From assembly GCF_021155765.1 (NCBI RefSeq), contig NC_060116.1:5084001-5148000 (forward strand): a stretch of 64,000 nt of DNA. The letters are read 5' to 3'. The stretch comes from Diprion similis. Taxonomy: Eukaryota; Arthropoda; Insecta; Hymenoptera; Diprionidae. The notes beneath the pieces were generated by a model, which was not told the origin of the DNA, searched no databases, and saw only the letters and a program-made list of their open reading frames with translations. A program made the position numbers and the translations under genes. Shown here in pieces: positions 14,501 to 25,661 of this stretch (positions within the stretch are counted from its first letter, which is position 1; each line of letters starts with the position of its first letter).

Positions 14501-15260
14501 CCCTACGCTTTCAGACTATTTTTTACAGGTTATTACGTTAATTTTTAACCGCGTAAAGTTAAACATTCCAGAGCTACATCATTAGACCTTAGCGAACGAA
14601 ATTATATTCCTTCTCTAGCAGTGCGACGTTTGCCAATATTCCCCAAAGTAGGCCGTCGATTGCAAAATCTTGTACGACCCGACAGCGACACAACGATTAT
14701 ACCTATCCACTCTTCTAAAGCCTTGTATAGTAAACTTCGGACTTACGACAGGTTATAATATACGTAAACTCTACGCAATATTGTGTCGTCGTCGTGAGGC
14801 TAGCTTTGTCGGATTTACTCTCCATCCTGCATGTTTGATGTTTTTGCGCGTACAACACCATTTTCAAAAGGAAGAACCAGAAGGTGAAGAAGAAACAGAA
14901 ACCTTGCGAATTCACTTCTTTTCTCGTTTTTTCTCTCTCATATTTTCTTATTATTAATTATTCTGCCAACATTGATGACAAAAAAAATAACATTCAATTC
15001 CAAGCATAAAATACATGTACAGGTATATGTAATATAGGATCCTCTGCACAGTTATAATGGCTAATTTTTATCGCAAGGCCAGTTTAATTGCAAAATTTAA
15101 CACATTATTTATAATTAAACCGCTGATCTGGCTCGTACATATGCCAGGCACCTGTTTTTTTTATATATATATGTATATACATGTAACAGTCGCAGGCAAA
15201 CCACGGGTCGTTTCAACACAGGCTAACCCGAAAGATGTGGAAAAGTTTTAAAAGTAAATA

Positions 15261-15417
15261 GCGGAGAGTTTATAAATTTTTGGACGGAAAATTAATCTGG
15301 GGTGGTAAAAAACATGAGGAAACTGGCATCGAAAAGGTTTTCCCGAAACTGCTAGGTTTCTAACGTTTTTCGCTGACCTGGATTAATTTTTCATCCAAAA
15401 ACTTGTCAACTCTTCGC
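15261..15417. repeat. Long imperfect hairpin (inverted repeat with almost no loop)
   Basis: The left arm 15261-15338 aligns without gaps to the reverse complement of 15417-15340 over about 70 bases, at roughly 70% identity. Shared blocks include GCGnAGAGTT, TTTTTGGA, AAAATTAATC and AGAAAC-like runs toward the tip. Many differences are of the kind that would still pair as G:U in RNA. The arms meet near 15339 with only a few unpaired bases. This could be a palindromic MITE or a transcribed long hairpin. No open frame explains it. Confidence 0.6.
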
Positions 15418-15542
15418 CAGGAAAAGAATTTTCTTCGAAGGTCCATTCAGTCTTGAAAATTAGCTGCGTGAATTAGAATCGAATAGAAAAAAATAAATAA
15501 ATAAAAATTCTCAATATTTATACCTCAGGAAACACTTTTGTA

Positions 15543-15543
<1 letters not shown>

Positions 15544-15573
<30 letters not shown>
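15544..15573. repeat. A30 homopolymer
   Basis: Uninterrupted run of 30 A on the plus strand, just after the hairpin. It could be the tail of a retroposed sequence, but I see no recognisable source upstream. Confidence 0.85.
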
Positions 15574-15576
<3 letters not shown>

Positions 15577-17439
15577 AAAGTTCCAGAACTTTCGAGTTAG
15601 CTCGCGTTCAAACGACCCGTGAAACTTATAGCGAAGAAATACCGAACTTTTACCCATTTATTTATGAGCCCAATTTAAGTCTGCGTGTAACTGACACTTA
15701 CAATCAGGAAAATTGTAATAAAGCAAGGAAATAGAATTTTCGCTGAAGAGATTTTCCGATGATAAAACTAAACCGAAAATAATCATAATTGAAAATAAAT
15801 ATGATCGATTGGTGAAAATTTTATGTCCGCAAATAATTTCTGTAGAGGCAATTAGTAATTAATATAATCATTATTATAGCGATATTTTATTTTGCATACA
15901 ATTTTGCAGAGGTGGGATATGGTCTAGCGATGAATTTTTATACGCTACTGAACCGGCATTCCTTACTCATTGACGTACAGGTGAAGAGGAAACGCATGAT
16001 TAGGAATGGCGATTAGCCGTGCGTCTAAATTAAAAAATTATTATTCAATACGCGTGTGATTATACCTCTCCGGTGAACCAATTGCCAACGGGATATTCTT
16101 GGATATAAATACATATCGTAATATGCAGGTAGATACAACAATATGTGACGTATAACAGTATCTAATCTTGGATAATTATCAGCTTTAGAGATTACTCAAC
16201 CCTATACTATATTATCTCTTATTGTTAAATACCTGGCTGCATGCTTTTGCTTGTCTTTGATAAAATTTGTCCGGTTCATGCAATGTTGGGTATTAATTTG
16301 CAGGTAGACCGAGAGGTGATATAAATATTCGTTTTTAGAAATTTATTCGGAATTCCAGGCACAGCTGGTTAGTCTAATCTAGCTGAAAATTTATTCCGTT
16401 ATACACATTTCGTAGCCGAATATACATGCGTATGCAATACCTAGTTTGACCAGTTTACCGACAAATATATATTTATCCACCAAACGTAGGTACCTACTCA
16501 TGGAGCGATTATCTCACGCGAGATTCAAATTTCTTACGTATTCAAATTATTTATTCCTCCGGAGCTGAAGCTCTGTCATGAAAAATGAAACACGTGCAAA
16601 TGAGCAATGTGCTTGTACTTGACTCGATCATTTCTTATCTCTCAAGATGAATTGCGGAAAAAAAATCGCGCTTCTTGTTGTGTAATTGCAAGTCAAGATC
16701 AGACACTCTCGACTGAATATTTTTATTTCCAAATATTCTTCATTAAATCTTTCGCAAACGTTTTTGCACACAAGTTTTCAATGAAAATATTCATTTCCTA
16801 CTCGGCTGTATATCTAATCTATCTGATACTTCAGATTGTTTTTTATATTTTCCCAAGTAAGCCGCAGTGATTTCTTGAAGTTTATAAACGGATTATTACT
16901 TACATTACATACTGATACTTACATTAAATTTTTTTAACAACAGCCTTATAAAATTATTGCAGAAATAAAAAGGAAATGTTTCACGTTTTCGTTTATAAAA
17001 TAAATATTTACTATCCAAAATCATCTACGATCAAGTTCCAAGATAATCGTGAAGTTTTGGAAATCGCATTTCATCTTCCTTTGATTGCAATTCATTCTAT
17101 TCAAGCCTCGTACAAATTTCACCGCTTATTCAACGCGTTATACAAAACATGAGACACGCCGCATTTCCCCCCACCATATTGAATCGCATATAACGCACAA
17201 GGAAGTGGAAATTGAATGCATCGGTGCAACTGACCGATTCCACATTAGCAACGCCACCTACGCTACTGCGGTTCGAAACCGTGGGAGTCGCTATTACAAT
17301 TTATAAATACCTCTTACATATTCAACGTCCTTTTTCAATATCTCCCGTGTCTTTCTACGGTATGAATTCGAACCGAAAATCGCGCTGAGTGTAAAGCTTG
17401 CGCACCGATTTCGGAAGGGCGATTATTTTTTATAAATCG

Positions 17440-18001
17440 AAACGACGACGCGTGTCCATCAGCATGTTTCTTAACGTCTAAATTGCGTACGCGCATGTAT
17501 GTATGCAAGAATTCAGAATCCGTTACCGTGGCTCAGGCTACAGGGAGAAAAGAATATTCGCACGCCCTGTAACGACGCCGCAGGCTCTGATCCTCGTCGT
17601 TGTTTCACTGGTCGAAACGAAGCCGGAGTTTGAGGATCTCCTCCTTCTCGCAGACACTCACCGAAGGATAAGGGAACACTGCGGGAGACGGTAAGGAATT
17701 TCGACTCGGGATGAAGAAGCAAAAATAAAAAAATAAATAAAGAAACCTTTCGGCTTCGAAATCGGAAATGGTTCCTCTGTTTGCACTGCAGGAAAACTCC
17801 GAAATTCGAAAAGTCTCTCCAAAATAGCGGATCCTGCGACACGGAATCACGTGGATCGTGAATGGGTGAAAAAATTGCCAATTTTTAGATCGTTTACGAG
17901 CAATTACGCGGACGCACACCTGGCAGAAACTTGAACGCGACCCGCACCAACGAGATTCTAACTAAAGACTGGCCGACAGATCCCAAGCGCCGAGGCAACA
18001 G
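17440..18001 (+). promoter_or_regulatory. CpG-richer block ending in a plus-strand splice donor
   Basis: Base composition changes from AT-rich flanks to a CpG-containing block. At its end CAACAG is followed by GTGAGC, a good plus-strand 5' splice site with exon end at 18001. No long plausible frame is open across it on either strand. The simplest reading is a noncoding first exon with its promoter, for an unidentified transcript or a far-off plus-strand gene. The start given is approximate. Confidence 0.25.
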
Positions 18002-19233
18002 GTGAGCTGTGACACCTACCTCTCTGCTATACCGAGTACCTACAACATGCCTGCAACACTCTGGTGAGCCACGGCATGGCTGCGGGCCTCTTTAGCGACC
18101 GGCAAACAGTCGGCGATATTTTTTTATACCCGCATTGCCGCCCCTCAGGAATCGATTCCCTTTTCCTGATTCGCCAGAGCCTCAAGTTTCTCTTTTTTTT
18201 TTTTATATTTTCTTCATTTTTTCGAATTCAAACGAATCGATTTTCCTTCTTTTTTTTTTATGTGTTCCTAAAGTGGAGGAGTCACAAGAAAATTAGTTGG
18301 GCAGTTTTTTTGAAAAAATAAAAAATAAAAAGTTTTTTTTTATCGGCTGGTATGCTTTATATATTTTTTCATCGTTATCGTTAATTTGCGTATATATTTG
18401 TTATTTCTGGTGGTTTAATGATGGGCGAAGCTTCGTTACTAACAAGGGAAACGGGTTTTAGAACCATTGGTGCAGTGTATGCTCAGTATCGTTTAGGTTA
18501 GGAGTCGCTTCGTTGCTCGGTCGGTAATTATGCTGCCTGGGAGATTGCGGTGTGCCTTGTATACTGTAGGAAGGTGTGTAGTGTAGTCTGTGACTGTACA
18601 CAACGTGTAATACCGTCATGTGACTGGCGTGGGAGGTTTAGCCTGTCCTTTGTCCGTTAATATGCGCGGGCGTTTACCTTCCATTAATGCTATATTGAAA
18701 AACGCGGGTAAGGAAAAAATTGGGATATCAAAATTGGAATGTTTTTAAGATGAAACAGAGCCTTTTTCGTTTCTGTCATGTACTTCATCAGTTTCAATCT
18801 TTTTGAATCGCGTACGCTTGCGTTTTACGTAAAAGAAAATAAATTTAAAAAAATTACAATTGGACTGACAACTTTCGTTTTGGTTGTTCCACGGTTTTTT
18901 CCGTAATCTTACTTCTCGCTTCCGGTCCGGACACGTGTTCGTAATTGCAACCGCAATTTATTCTAAAAATACTCTACAAAACCACTTTACTTTTATGACA
19001 ATAAATCATTTTACTGCCTGGTATTAAAAGTCGATTGTCATCACGCTTTTGTAACGAATAAATTGTTTCAGTAGATTTTTCTAGATTTTAAAGTCATTAT
19101 CATTTCACAACGTATATTATCGTCGTTTATTTTCACTCATGCATCGACGTGATCACGGGAATGTCATGCAGGATTTGATGATGTTTAAACGGCAGAAAAT
19201 TGGTGATGTAAACTCATTTTACGTGTCTATATA

Positions 19234-19407
19234 CAGGAAAAAGGGGGCAAAATGGGCCCGCTAAGGGAGGAATAGCGTTAAACGAATTTTGAGAATGACT
19301 TTTTTTTTTTTATGCCGCCTAAACATACATTTCAAGAGTTGTCGACGTTTTTTGAAGTCCCATTTGATTGTATATGGGGCCCATTTTGTCCGCCTCTCCC
19401 CTACCTG
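19234..19407. mobile_element. MITE-like element with terminal inverted repeats
   Basis: The segment begins CAGG and ends CCTG, with TA on both outer flanks that could be a target-site duplication. Just inside, the left end reads GGCAAAATGGGCCC and the right end is its near-perfect inverse (GGGCCCATTTTGTCCG). The total of 174 bp, with an AT-rich core and no coding capacity, fits a non-autonomous inverted-repeat transposon. The superfamily is not assigned. Confidence 0.6.
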
Positions 19408-19827
19408 TACGCCTATAATATACAGCGAAAGAAAGGGAAGAATAAAATTAGCTTCTGGCTTGGCCGGATGGATGCAAATTAAGGATACACCTGCCATTAA
19501 GAACAGAAAAGGAAATACTAGAAGGGGAAATTAATGGAACGAAAATGGATAAAATTAATGAAAGAAATGGAGAAACACTGTAGCTGTAGAATAATATTCA
19601 CGAACTGCTTCTGTTTTTTCAAACGGAAACCTTTGATACACGTTAATTGGTAGTTTTTGGAACCGGACTTTTCAGTTAACAGTACGGTAATGATTAAAAT
19701 TTTATCACCTATTTACGGCTCATAGTCGTCAAACGATTTTTCATCCGCTATCTTTACAAAGCCTCTTAGTTTAATCGGTAAAATACACAACGGTATCAAA
19801 TTCCAATTACCAACGGCTTGCCTTGTA

Positions 19828-19829
<2 letters not shown>

Positions 19830-19867
<38 letters not shown>
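19830..19867. repeat. (AT)19 microsatellite
   Basis: Uninterrupted AT dinucleotide run. Confidence 0.9.
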
Positions 19868-19869
<2 letters not shown>

Positions 19870-21539
19870 TGCGTAATCGTGTCACTTTGCAGGGGTTCGC
19901 AAAATTGACAAAAAGTACCTTATACCGTGGGAAACAGAATTACGCTTGTCAGTATCGATCAGTTGTATTCATAGTTTTTCAATTATTCTAATACAAGAAT
20001 AGAAACACAAAAGAATAGTGTTTTTATTTTAAGTCATCGAAGAAAATGCGAGTGGTTCAATCGAAGTTCAATGTTTAGAGTGCTTTATATTTATTTTACA
20101 ATAATTACGAACGATCGACCAGCTAGATTAATCAATTTTAGTGTAAGTTGTAATTATCAAAAGATTTGCGAAACTAGATGGAAGTTGAAAACGAAATTTA
20201 TTTGAATTTGATACATAATAAATAATTATAAATATACTTTCCAAAAATATTTCTATTATTTTCTGATTCGCGTAAGAGAGTTTTTTGCTGTCGAGAAATA
20301 GATTTTTACAGCTAAATTGATAAATCATGACGAAAGAGATAGATTTTCAATGCAACGATGCTAAAAATTAATGAGAGGCAGAAGAAACGCCAGTATTATT
20401 AATATTCTTATTCTATAATCCTCTTTCTTTGTTAACAATACAAGCTACTTTCGAGTGCGATTGTACCGCATATGGATAGAGTGGTTGTGGAATTTAGACT
20501 CTCATCACGCTTCCTTTTTGGCGAGCTGTATAACTTTCTTTCCATAGGTGAAGTAAAAGTTTCCTACGCGAACCTGAACGCGAGTGGAATTACGTACGGC
20601 TTTCATACACCAAATGAACGTCTGAGGATCTGATTAGTTAGACATTAAGCCACTATAATTGATTAGTCTTGTTGCAATCTAAAATTCAACACAAAGCTAC
20701 ATACGATAAACTGAGTATAAACTTTTATAATTGTAAATATTTGAAGCTCTAGTAGATTACTTTTATTCTCGTTACTCTTATCAAGATCGTTATTAAATTT
20801 GAATGAAGAGGGCAGACTATTATTCTTGTCATTTCTGTTTTAAATTACTTCGAATTTACGGCTGCATCTTTTTTTCAAGACAGTGAATATCGCAAAAGCC
20901 TTTATAGAAAATTTCTCTATCAGATGTTGATCCATTACCAAAAAATGTGTTTTTTTTCCAAATTTTATTTAAATTTAAACGATTGCTCTTTTAATCATAT
21001 GGGAAAAAAATGCTACGTAAATAAAAATCTTAGCACTCGATATTGTAAAAGAAATTCACAACTTGAAGTAAATATCAGATGGATGAATGAATTACTTTTC
21101 GCTATCATGTTGTTGACAAATTGAATCAAATCAAGTTAGTTCAAAATTTTAAACATTCATGAGCTTTTAAAAAAAAAAAATTGAAATACAACAAAGCTAA
21201 TATAAAATAACAAAAAAGCCTCGAAATTTGTTATATCTTACGATTGCTTATCGAATTTTATGTGAAAGTCATCATTTTGCACGAATAACTAATGTCTTGT
21301 AATATTAACAAAGCTCATATTGTTGATACTATTCTATTATTTGTTATTATCAGTAATAATGCTGTTATTGTCAGAAATAATCTTTATTCATCTCATATAT
21401 CCATATATATAATAATTTATACCAAATTCATAAAAAACTAAGTAACTGGTTATAAAAATTACACGTATTTTAAATTTAAAACTCAAACGTCTAAAATTTA
21501 AAGCCGTAGAGACTTAAAACTTTATACTGATTTTTTTTC

Positions 21540-21610
21540 ATGCTTTGTAACAGATCTGGGGGAGCGTCCCAATGATAATTTTTCGGACCCCCAAATACGG
21601 ATCACCCTAA
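21540..21610 (-). repeat. Candidate dispersed-repeat end, reverse orientation
   Basis: Read on the minus strand, this begins TTAGGGTGATCCGTATTTGG at 21610 and continues into a G-run and CpG-containing stretch unlike the AT-rich surroundings. The first eight bases match the repeat end at 2407. The inner limit is not visible. Confidence 0.3.
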
Positions 21611-21810
21611 TATGTATATATATGTATAGTTAGCACAATAGCAAATTTTCTACTCCCCTATCGTAATAAAGTTTATAGATAATTTTCTTTTCCTTGCAAG
21701 TTAGCTAAAAATTTGCATTATTATTGGAAAAAATAGCGAGAAATTAGCCAACATTTTCGTAAAAGCTCAATGCAAAATGGTTGAACGTGCTTTACGCACT
21801 CGAAAGCACA

Positions 21811-21892
21811 GCTGCGGTGTCCGAGTGGTTAAGGAGTTGGACTCGAAATCCAATGGGCATTGCCCGCACAGGTTCGAATCCTGTCCGCAGCG
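21811..21892 (+). tRNA. tRNA-Ser (anticodon CGA)
   Basis: The 82-nt gene folds as a class II tRNA. The acceptor stem pairs GCTGCGG with CCGCAGC (21885-21891), with discriminator G at 21892. The anticodon stem TTGGA/TCCAA encloses loop CTCGAAA, giving anticodon CGA at 21844-21846, which reads UCG. A long variable arm (GGGCATTGCCC) is typical of serine tRNAs. The T arm carries GGTTCGAATCC, which is also the B box, and the A box lies near 21818-21832. No intron is present. A T run six bases after the 3' end (from 21898) can act as the RNA polymerase III terminator. CCA is not encoded, as usual in eukaryotes. Confidence 0.96.
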
Positions 21893-21897
21893 ATTGA

Positions 21898-21904
21898 TTT
21901 TTTT
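21898..21904 (+). terminator. RNA polymerase III T-run terminator of tRNA-Ser
   Basis: A run of seven T starts six bases after the discriminator base. Runs of four or more T end pol III transcription. Confidence 0.7.
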
Positions 21905-22669
21905 ACCCTCCTGTCAGCCGATCGATTCTCTGAAAAATAAAAATAAAAAAACGAAACTTTAATCCATCAATACCGATGTTTGATATTCACAATGTCAGGG
22001 GGATTGAAGTATGAAGAGAGTTTTAATGTCGAACATGATGCAGCATCCTTCAGCTTGTTCGTTCAATCTCGTTCTGCGCTCGGCAGTGATAAGGGGCATC
22101 TAAAATATGCGAGGATTCGAACGAGCATGGGGAGAATAAATCGTTTCATGTCTGATCTCATTGTCAGATTTTCATTTGATGAAAATTTGAGGTTATAATA
22201 TTACGAAACCGCCCCACAACCTTCGTTATATTCGAGTGTCTCACGAGTGTTTGAGCAAATTGTAACTGACTGATAAAACGAACACTTGCCTATTGTCTGA
22301 ACAAACAAGTCGGAACGAATTGCCTGGTGTTAAAATATATTTACCCAACTGCAGTTGTTTATACGAAGTGAATCGAGCTTGTAAAAATTCATCTACATTC
22401 TATTGAATATTTTTCCTAACCCTCATCTCGATTTGTATTAGTTATTTCGACTTGTTTGTTAACCAAGGGTACGAAAATAATTCAGGACTTTATTACACGA
22501 AGAATGATTCTGGTATAAATTATTCACGAAAGGCATTCTTTTAATTATTCGTTCTTGAATCTATTTTGTCAATTAAGTTTTTGGACACGTTGTATGATTG
22601 CAAGCACCAAATAAGTTTGATTGCCCGAGATTTTTAGCTAGGCTTTTTCTAAGCGAAGACTTTGCACTT

Positions 22670-23315
22670 GCGCCAGGGTTCACTTTCGATTAAAAAAAAT
22701 TGTTCTGATTTGGCCTGTTTAGTGATTAGAAAATATTGGTTTTTACTACACTTGATCGGAAATTTCTTTTTTGTGTATTATGTAAATATTCGTATGTAAA
22801 TTTTTCGTACAAAATACGATAAAAACGAATTAACTTTGGTCTTTTAACAATTCACAATGCTGAATTACCATTACAAATGAAAATGAAATTGATTACTTTG
22901 ATTTTTTGTTAAACTGTTGATAGAATAAAAAAGACGATAAAAAAGCAACACACAAAGGCCAAAGTTTTTTTTATCAAGCAGCCCTTTTTGCAAAATTTCC
23001 CTCGTATATTTCAGCCGCTGTGATTCGCATACGTGCGGTTAATTAATTCAATTCAGAAATGAATGGAAAGTCTATTGCTTTGAGAGTATTTCAGTATTTC
23101 GAGAAATTTTTTTAGATGGTTTTCTCAAAATTTGCTCATTTCACTCACTGAAACAGAATTCGAAAATCATTAGATTTAGTGAAATATCGTCTAAAGTGAA
23201 CAGTAAAATAACGTACCTATCGTCCTACACGTTTCTCAAATAGTATCATATATTTGAGAATCGGAGAATTATTTCTTCAATTTAAAGATACAAAAACGAA
23301 ATTAATAATTAATCC
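22670..23315. repeat. Copy A of a diverged duplicated noncoding segment
   Basis: This segment shares, in order, several blocks with 25110-25625: GGGTTCACTT(T/C)CGATT, TTTTAACAATT, then AATTCAATTCAG(A/G)AATGAA leading to GGAAAGTCTAT, then TCTCAAAATTT and ATTTCAC, and finally CGGAGAATT. Order and spacing are kept but identity is low, so the duplication or the dispersed repeat is old. No open frame spans either copy. Confidence 0.6.
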
Positions 23316-23368
23316 GACAGAGTCCCATTGATAAGCGATCAGAAGCCTCTAACATTTATTTTTGCCAT

Positions 23369-23460
23369 AAGTATGCGTAAAATGGGATTTTACGCACCGA
23401 TTTGCGGGTGTAAAATTCCGTTTTACGCACTAGTATGTGTAAAATAAAAACGCACTTAAA
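23369..23460. repeat. Cluster of alternating short inverted repeats (core GTGCGTAAAA)
   Basis: Five or six copies of a 10-12 base motif related to GTGCGTAAAA lie here in alternating orientation: TATGCGTAAAAT, ATTTTACGCACC, GGGTGTAAAATT, GTTTTACGCACTAG and TATGTGTAAAAT. A further pair (GGCGTAAAAC and CTTTTACGCACTAG) lies at about 24026-24050. They can fold into stems and may mark the ends of a decayed foldback element of about 0.65 kb. Confidence 0.5.
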
Positions 23461-23863
23461 TTCCCCAAATTTTTGGTCCCCACACTCATAGTTGATGAGG
23501 TTGGATTGATTCTGCGAATTGTTAGATCGGAAGGAGTGTAATTCGTGAGAGTTGGGCAACGCCTCTTTGTTTACTATTTACCGAACTCGAACGTCCCCGA
23601 GTTGTCTCTCTGTCTTACGGAGCCCGGATTCTGTTATTCGTAGCGTAAGAGTACACATTTCTATACGGACATTAGTCGTCGGTCGGAAGTTCAAGAGTGA
23701 ACACCCTCGTGTTGCCAAATTTCGGTTTGAATTTTCTTTTCGTAGTGTAACATCAGTGAAGTGACAGTGATCTTTGTGATGAGGAATTTATACCACAGGA
23801 GTTAATCACTGGTAAATATAAATAATAACATAGTATTATTGATTTATTCAATTGTTGGTACAG

Positions 23864-23896
23864 CCCCCCCCCCCCCCCCAGTGGGGGCTTCGCCCC
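23864..23896. repeat. C16 homopolymer followed by a GC hairpin
   Basis: Sixteen C (23864-23879) are followed by a small hairpin, GGGG-CTTCG-CCCC, at 23884-23896. Long C runs are rare in this AT-rich window. Confidence 0.85.
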
Positions 23897-25109
23897 TCTT
23901 CACCCCTGCTTTTCTTTCAATTTTTGTACAATCTTTTCTGAGTTTACGATTCGTATGGTAAAAAATATTGTTCGTTTCACGTGCGGAACTATTTGCACCT
24001 TCGTGCGATCTTTCTGAGCACTCAGGGCGTAAAACCGTCTTTTACGCACTAGATAAAAAAAAGTACTATTTCGAAACAATAACGCTTGTTAACAGACTGC
24101 ACAGGTGAGCATACTGTTTATACCTTGTGGTTTTTAATGATGATATGAAATGCGTGAAATGCGAGAAAAACGGAAATCGTGATGCATTTTTACGTTTACG
24201 CTTAGATACCGATGCCACGCAAGTTTTTACCGACAGGGTGTAACGCGTGCAGTGACTGAGCATTGCAGTCACAACGCTGTTGAAAATGATTTACAGGATA
24301 TTCTAAGAATGTTTAGAGGAATTTGAACATTTCGTATAATTTTGTACAAAAAACTTGTTTTCCTACAAAAATTGTATACATGCATAAAAAAAAACGTGTA
24401 GATTTTCATGAAAACTTTTATATTTTGAGTGAAAAATCTACAAGACAGTAAAAATATAATAAAAAATTGAAACTTCTTCTATTTTATTCCGTAAAAATTT
24501 CAAGCCTTGACTCACCGATTTATCTAACAAAGATATTAAATTAAAAATTCCATATTTGTATTTTGTACTATGACATTATTTCGAGTACAGCCCATTTCGT
24601 TCCCTTTTTATTACAAATATATGAAAATCATGCGGATGCAGAAACCAAATTTTGTCATTGTTTCTGGCTTTCTTGAGTTATTGACAAATTGGCATTCACA
24701 TATTGCAATGAAACGTGTTTGATTGAAGAAACTCTCGCGTCACAGAAGTATGAAAATATGATGGGAATTTCGAAGATATGGGTTTAATGAAAAAACGGTA
24801 CGGCAAAACGGAACGAATTTATACCATTATTTTGAAAAATTTACCAGGATAAATTAAATTGTTTTTCCAGTGCTGCGTGCAATCGTTACGGATTGTATAC
24901 ATCTGTTTCAACTATACTTCATTGATATCAAGAGTAAATTTTTGTAATCCTGTTTTCATTTTCTTCTCACTATTTTCGTAGAAACGTTTCTATCGATTTT
25001 CTTAGATACGAATTTCGCGCGCTGGCTTTCGACGTAACTGAGACGTAACTACTACCTTGTAGATAAGGGTGGAAACTGTCGTACCCTCTGTCGGTAAGGC
25101 GGAGAGATT

Positions 25110-25625
25110 GCAAGGGTTCACTTCCGATTCCAGAAAAATTCGTTCCACTTGTGCCACTTATTCGTATCTCTTGAGGTAAAAAAAAAAATTCGTTTTAACA
25201 CTCTAAAGTGAACAATGTTTTCTGTATTTTTCATCTGCTTCTGTGCGTATTGTTAATTTTTTGTAAAAAAAATGTGGTATAAATTGAACAATATAAGCTT
25301 TTAACAATTTACGGCATTGGGATGAAAGAATATAAAAATTACCTTCACAAAAAAAAGTGCTAAACAAAGAATAAAATGCAGAAGGTTCAGTTTCATAACC
25401 AAGCACTATCTACTTGGAGAATTTTTAATTCAATTCAGGAATGAACGGAAAGTCTATCGCTTCAAGTACTTTTCGATTTTTCTAGATATTCATTTTTTTC
25501 CGCATGGTTATCTCAAAATTTACGATTTCACGGTAGCATATTTTACTTAACATTTTACACGTATATTTAAGAAACGGAGAATTGTTTATTGAATTTGAAA
25601 ATAGATAAATGAAATGACAAAGAAT
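25110..25625. repeat. Copy B of the diverged duplicated segment
   Basis: Collinear with copy A (22670-23315). It ends within about 40 bases of the NPC2-like stop codon at 25662, so it forms the immediate 3' flank of that gene. Copy A is not followed by any recognisable NPC2 exon. Confidence 0.6.
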
Positions 25626-25661
25626 TTATAATATTGTAGAATTGAAGACCACAAAGAGTTT

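Larger units (their letters stand above)
3330..17080. other. Gene-poor AT-rich stretch
   Basis: I find no coding region I can support here on either strand. Open frames are short, hydrophobic and driven by T or A runs, and none shows matched acceptor and donor sites. Simple tracts include T25 at 5236-5260, (GA)10 at 5435-5454, A28 at 8495-8522, four TATGAAT units at 8411-8438, (TA)15 at 11481-11510, TA repeats near 13598-13621 and A30 at 15544-15573. The structured hairpin at 15261-15417 is listed separately. Confidence 0.6.
18010..21780. other. Noncoding stretch with repeats
   Basis: No gene supported. The first part (about 18.4-18.7 kb) is rich in G and T on the plus strand. The stretch also contains the MITE-like element at 19234-19407, an (AT)n tract at 19830-19867 and, at 21540-21610, a repeat end in reverse orientation that closes with CACCCTAA. 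Confidence 0.55.
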
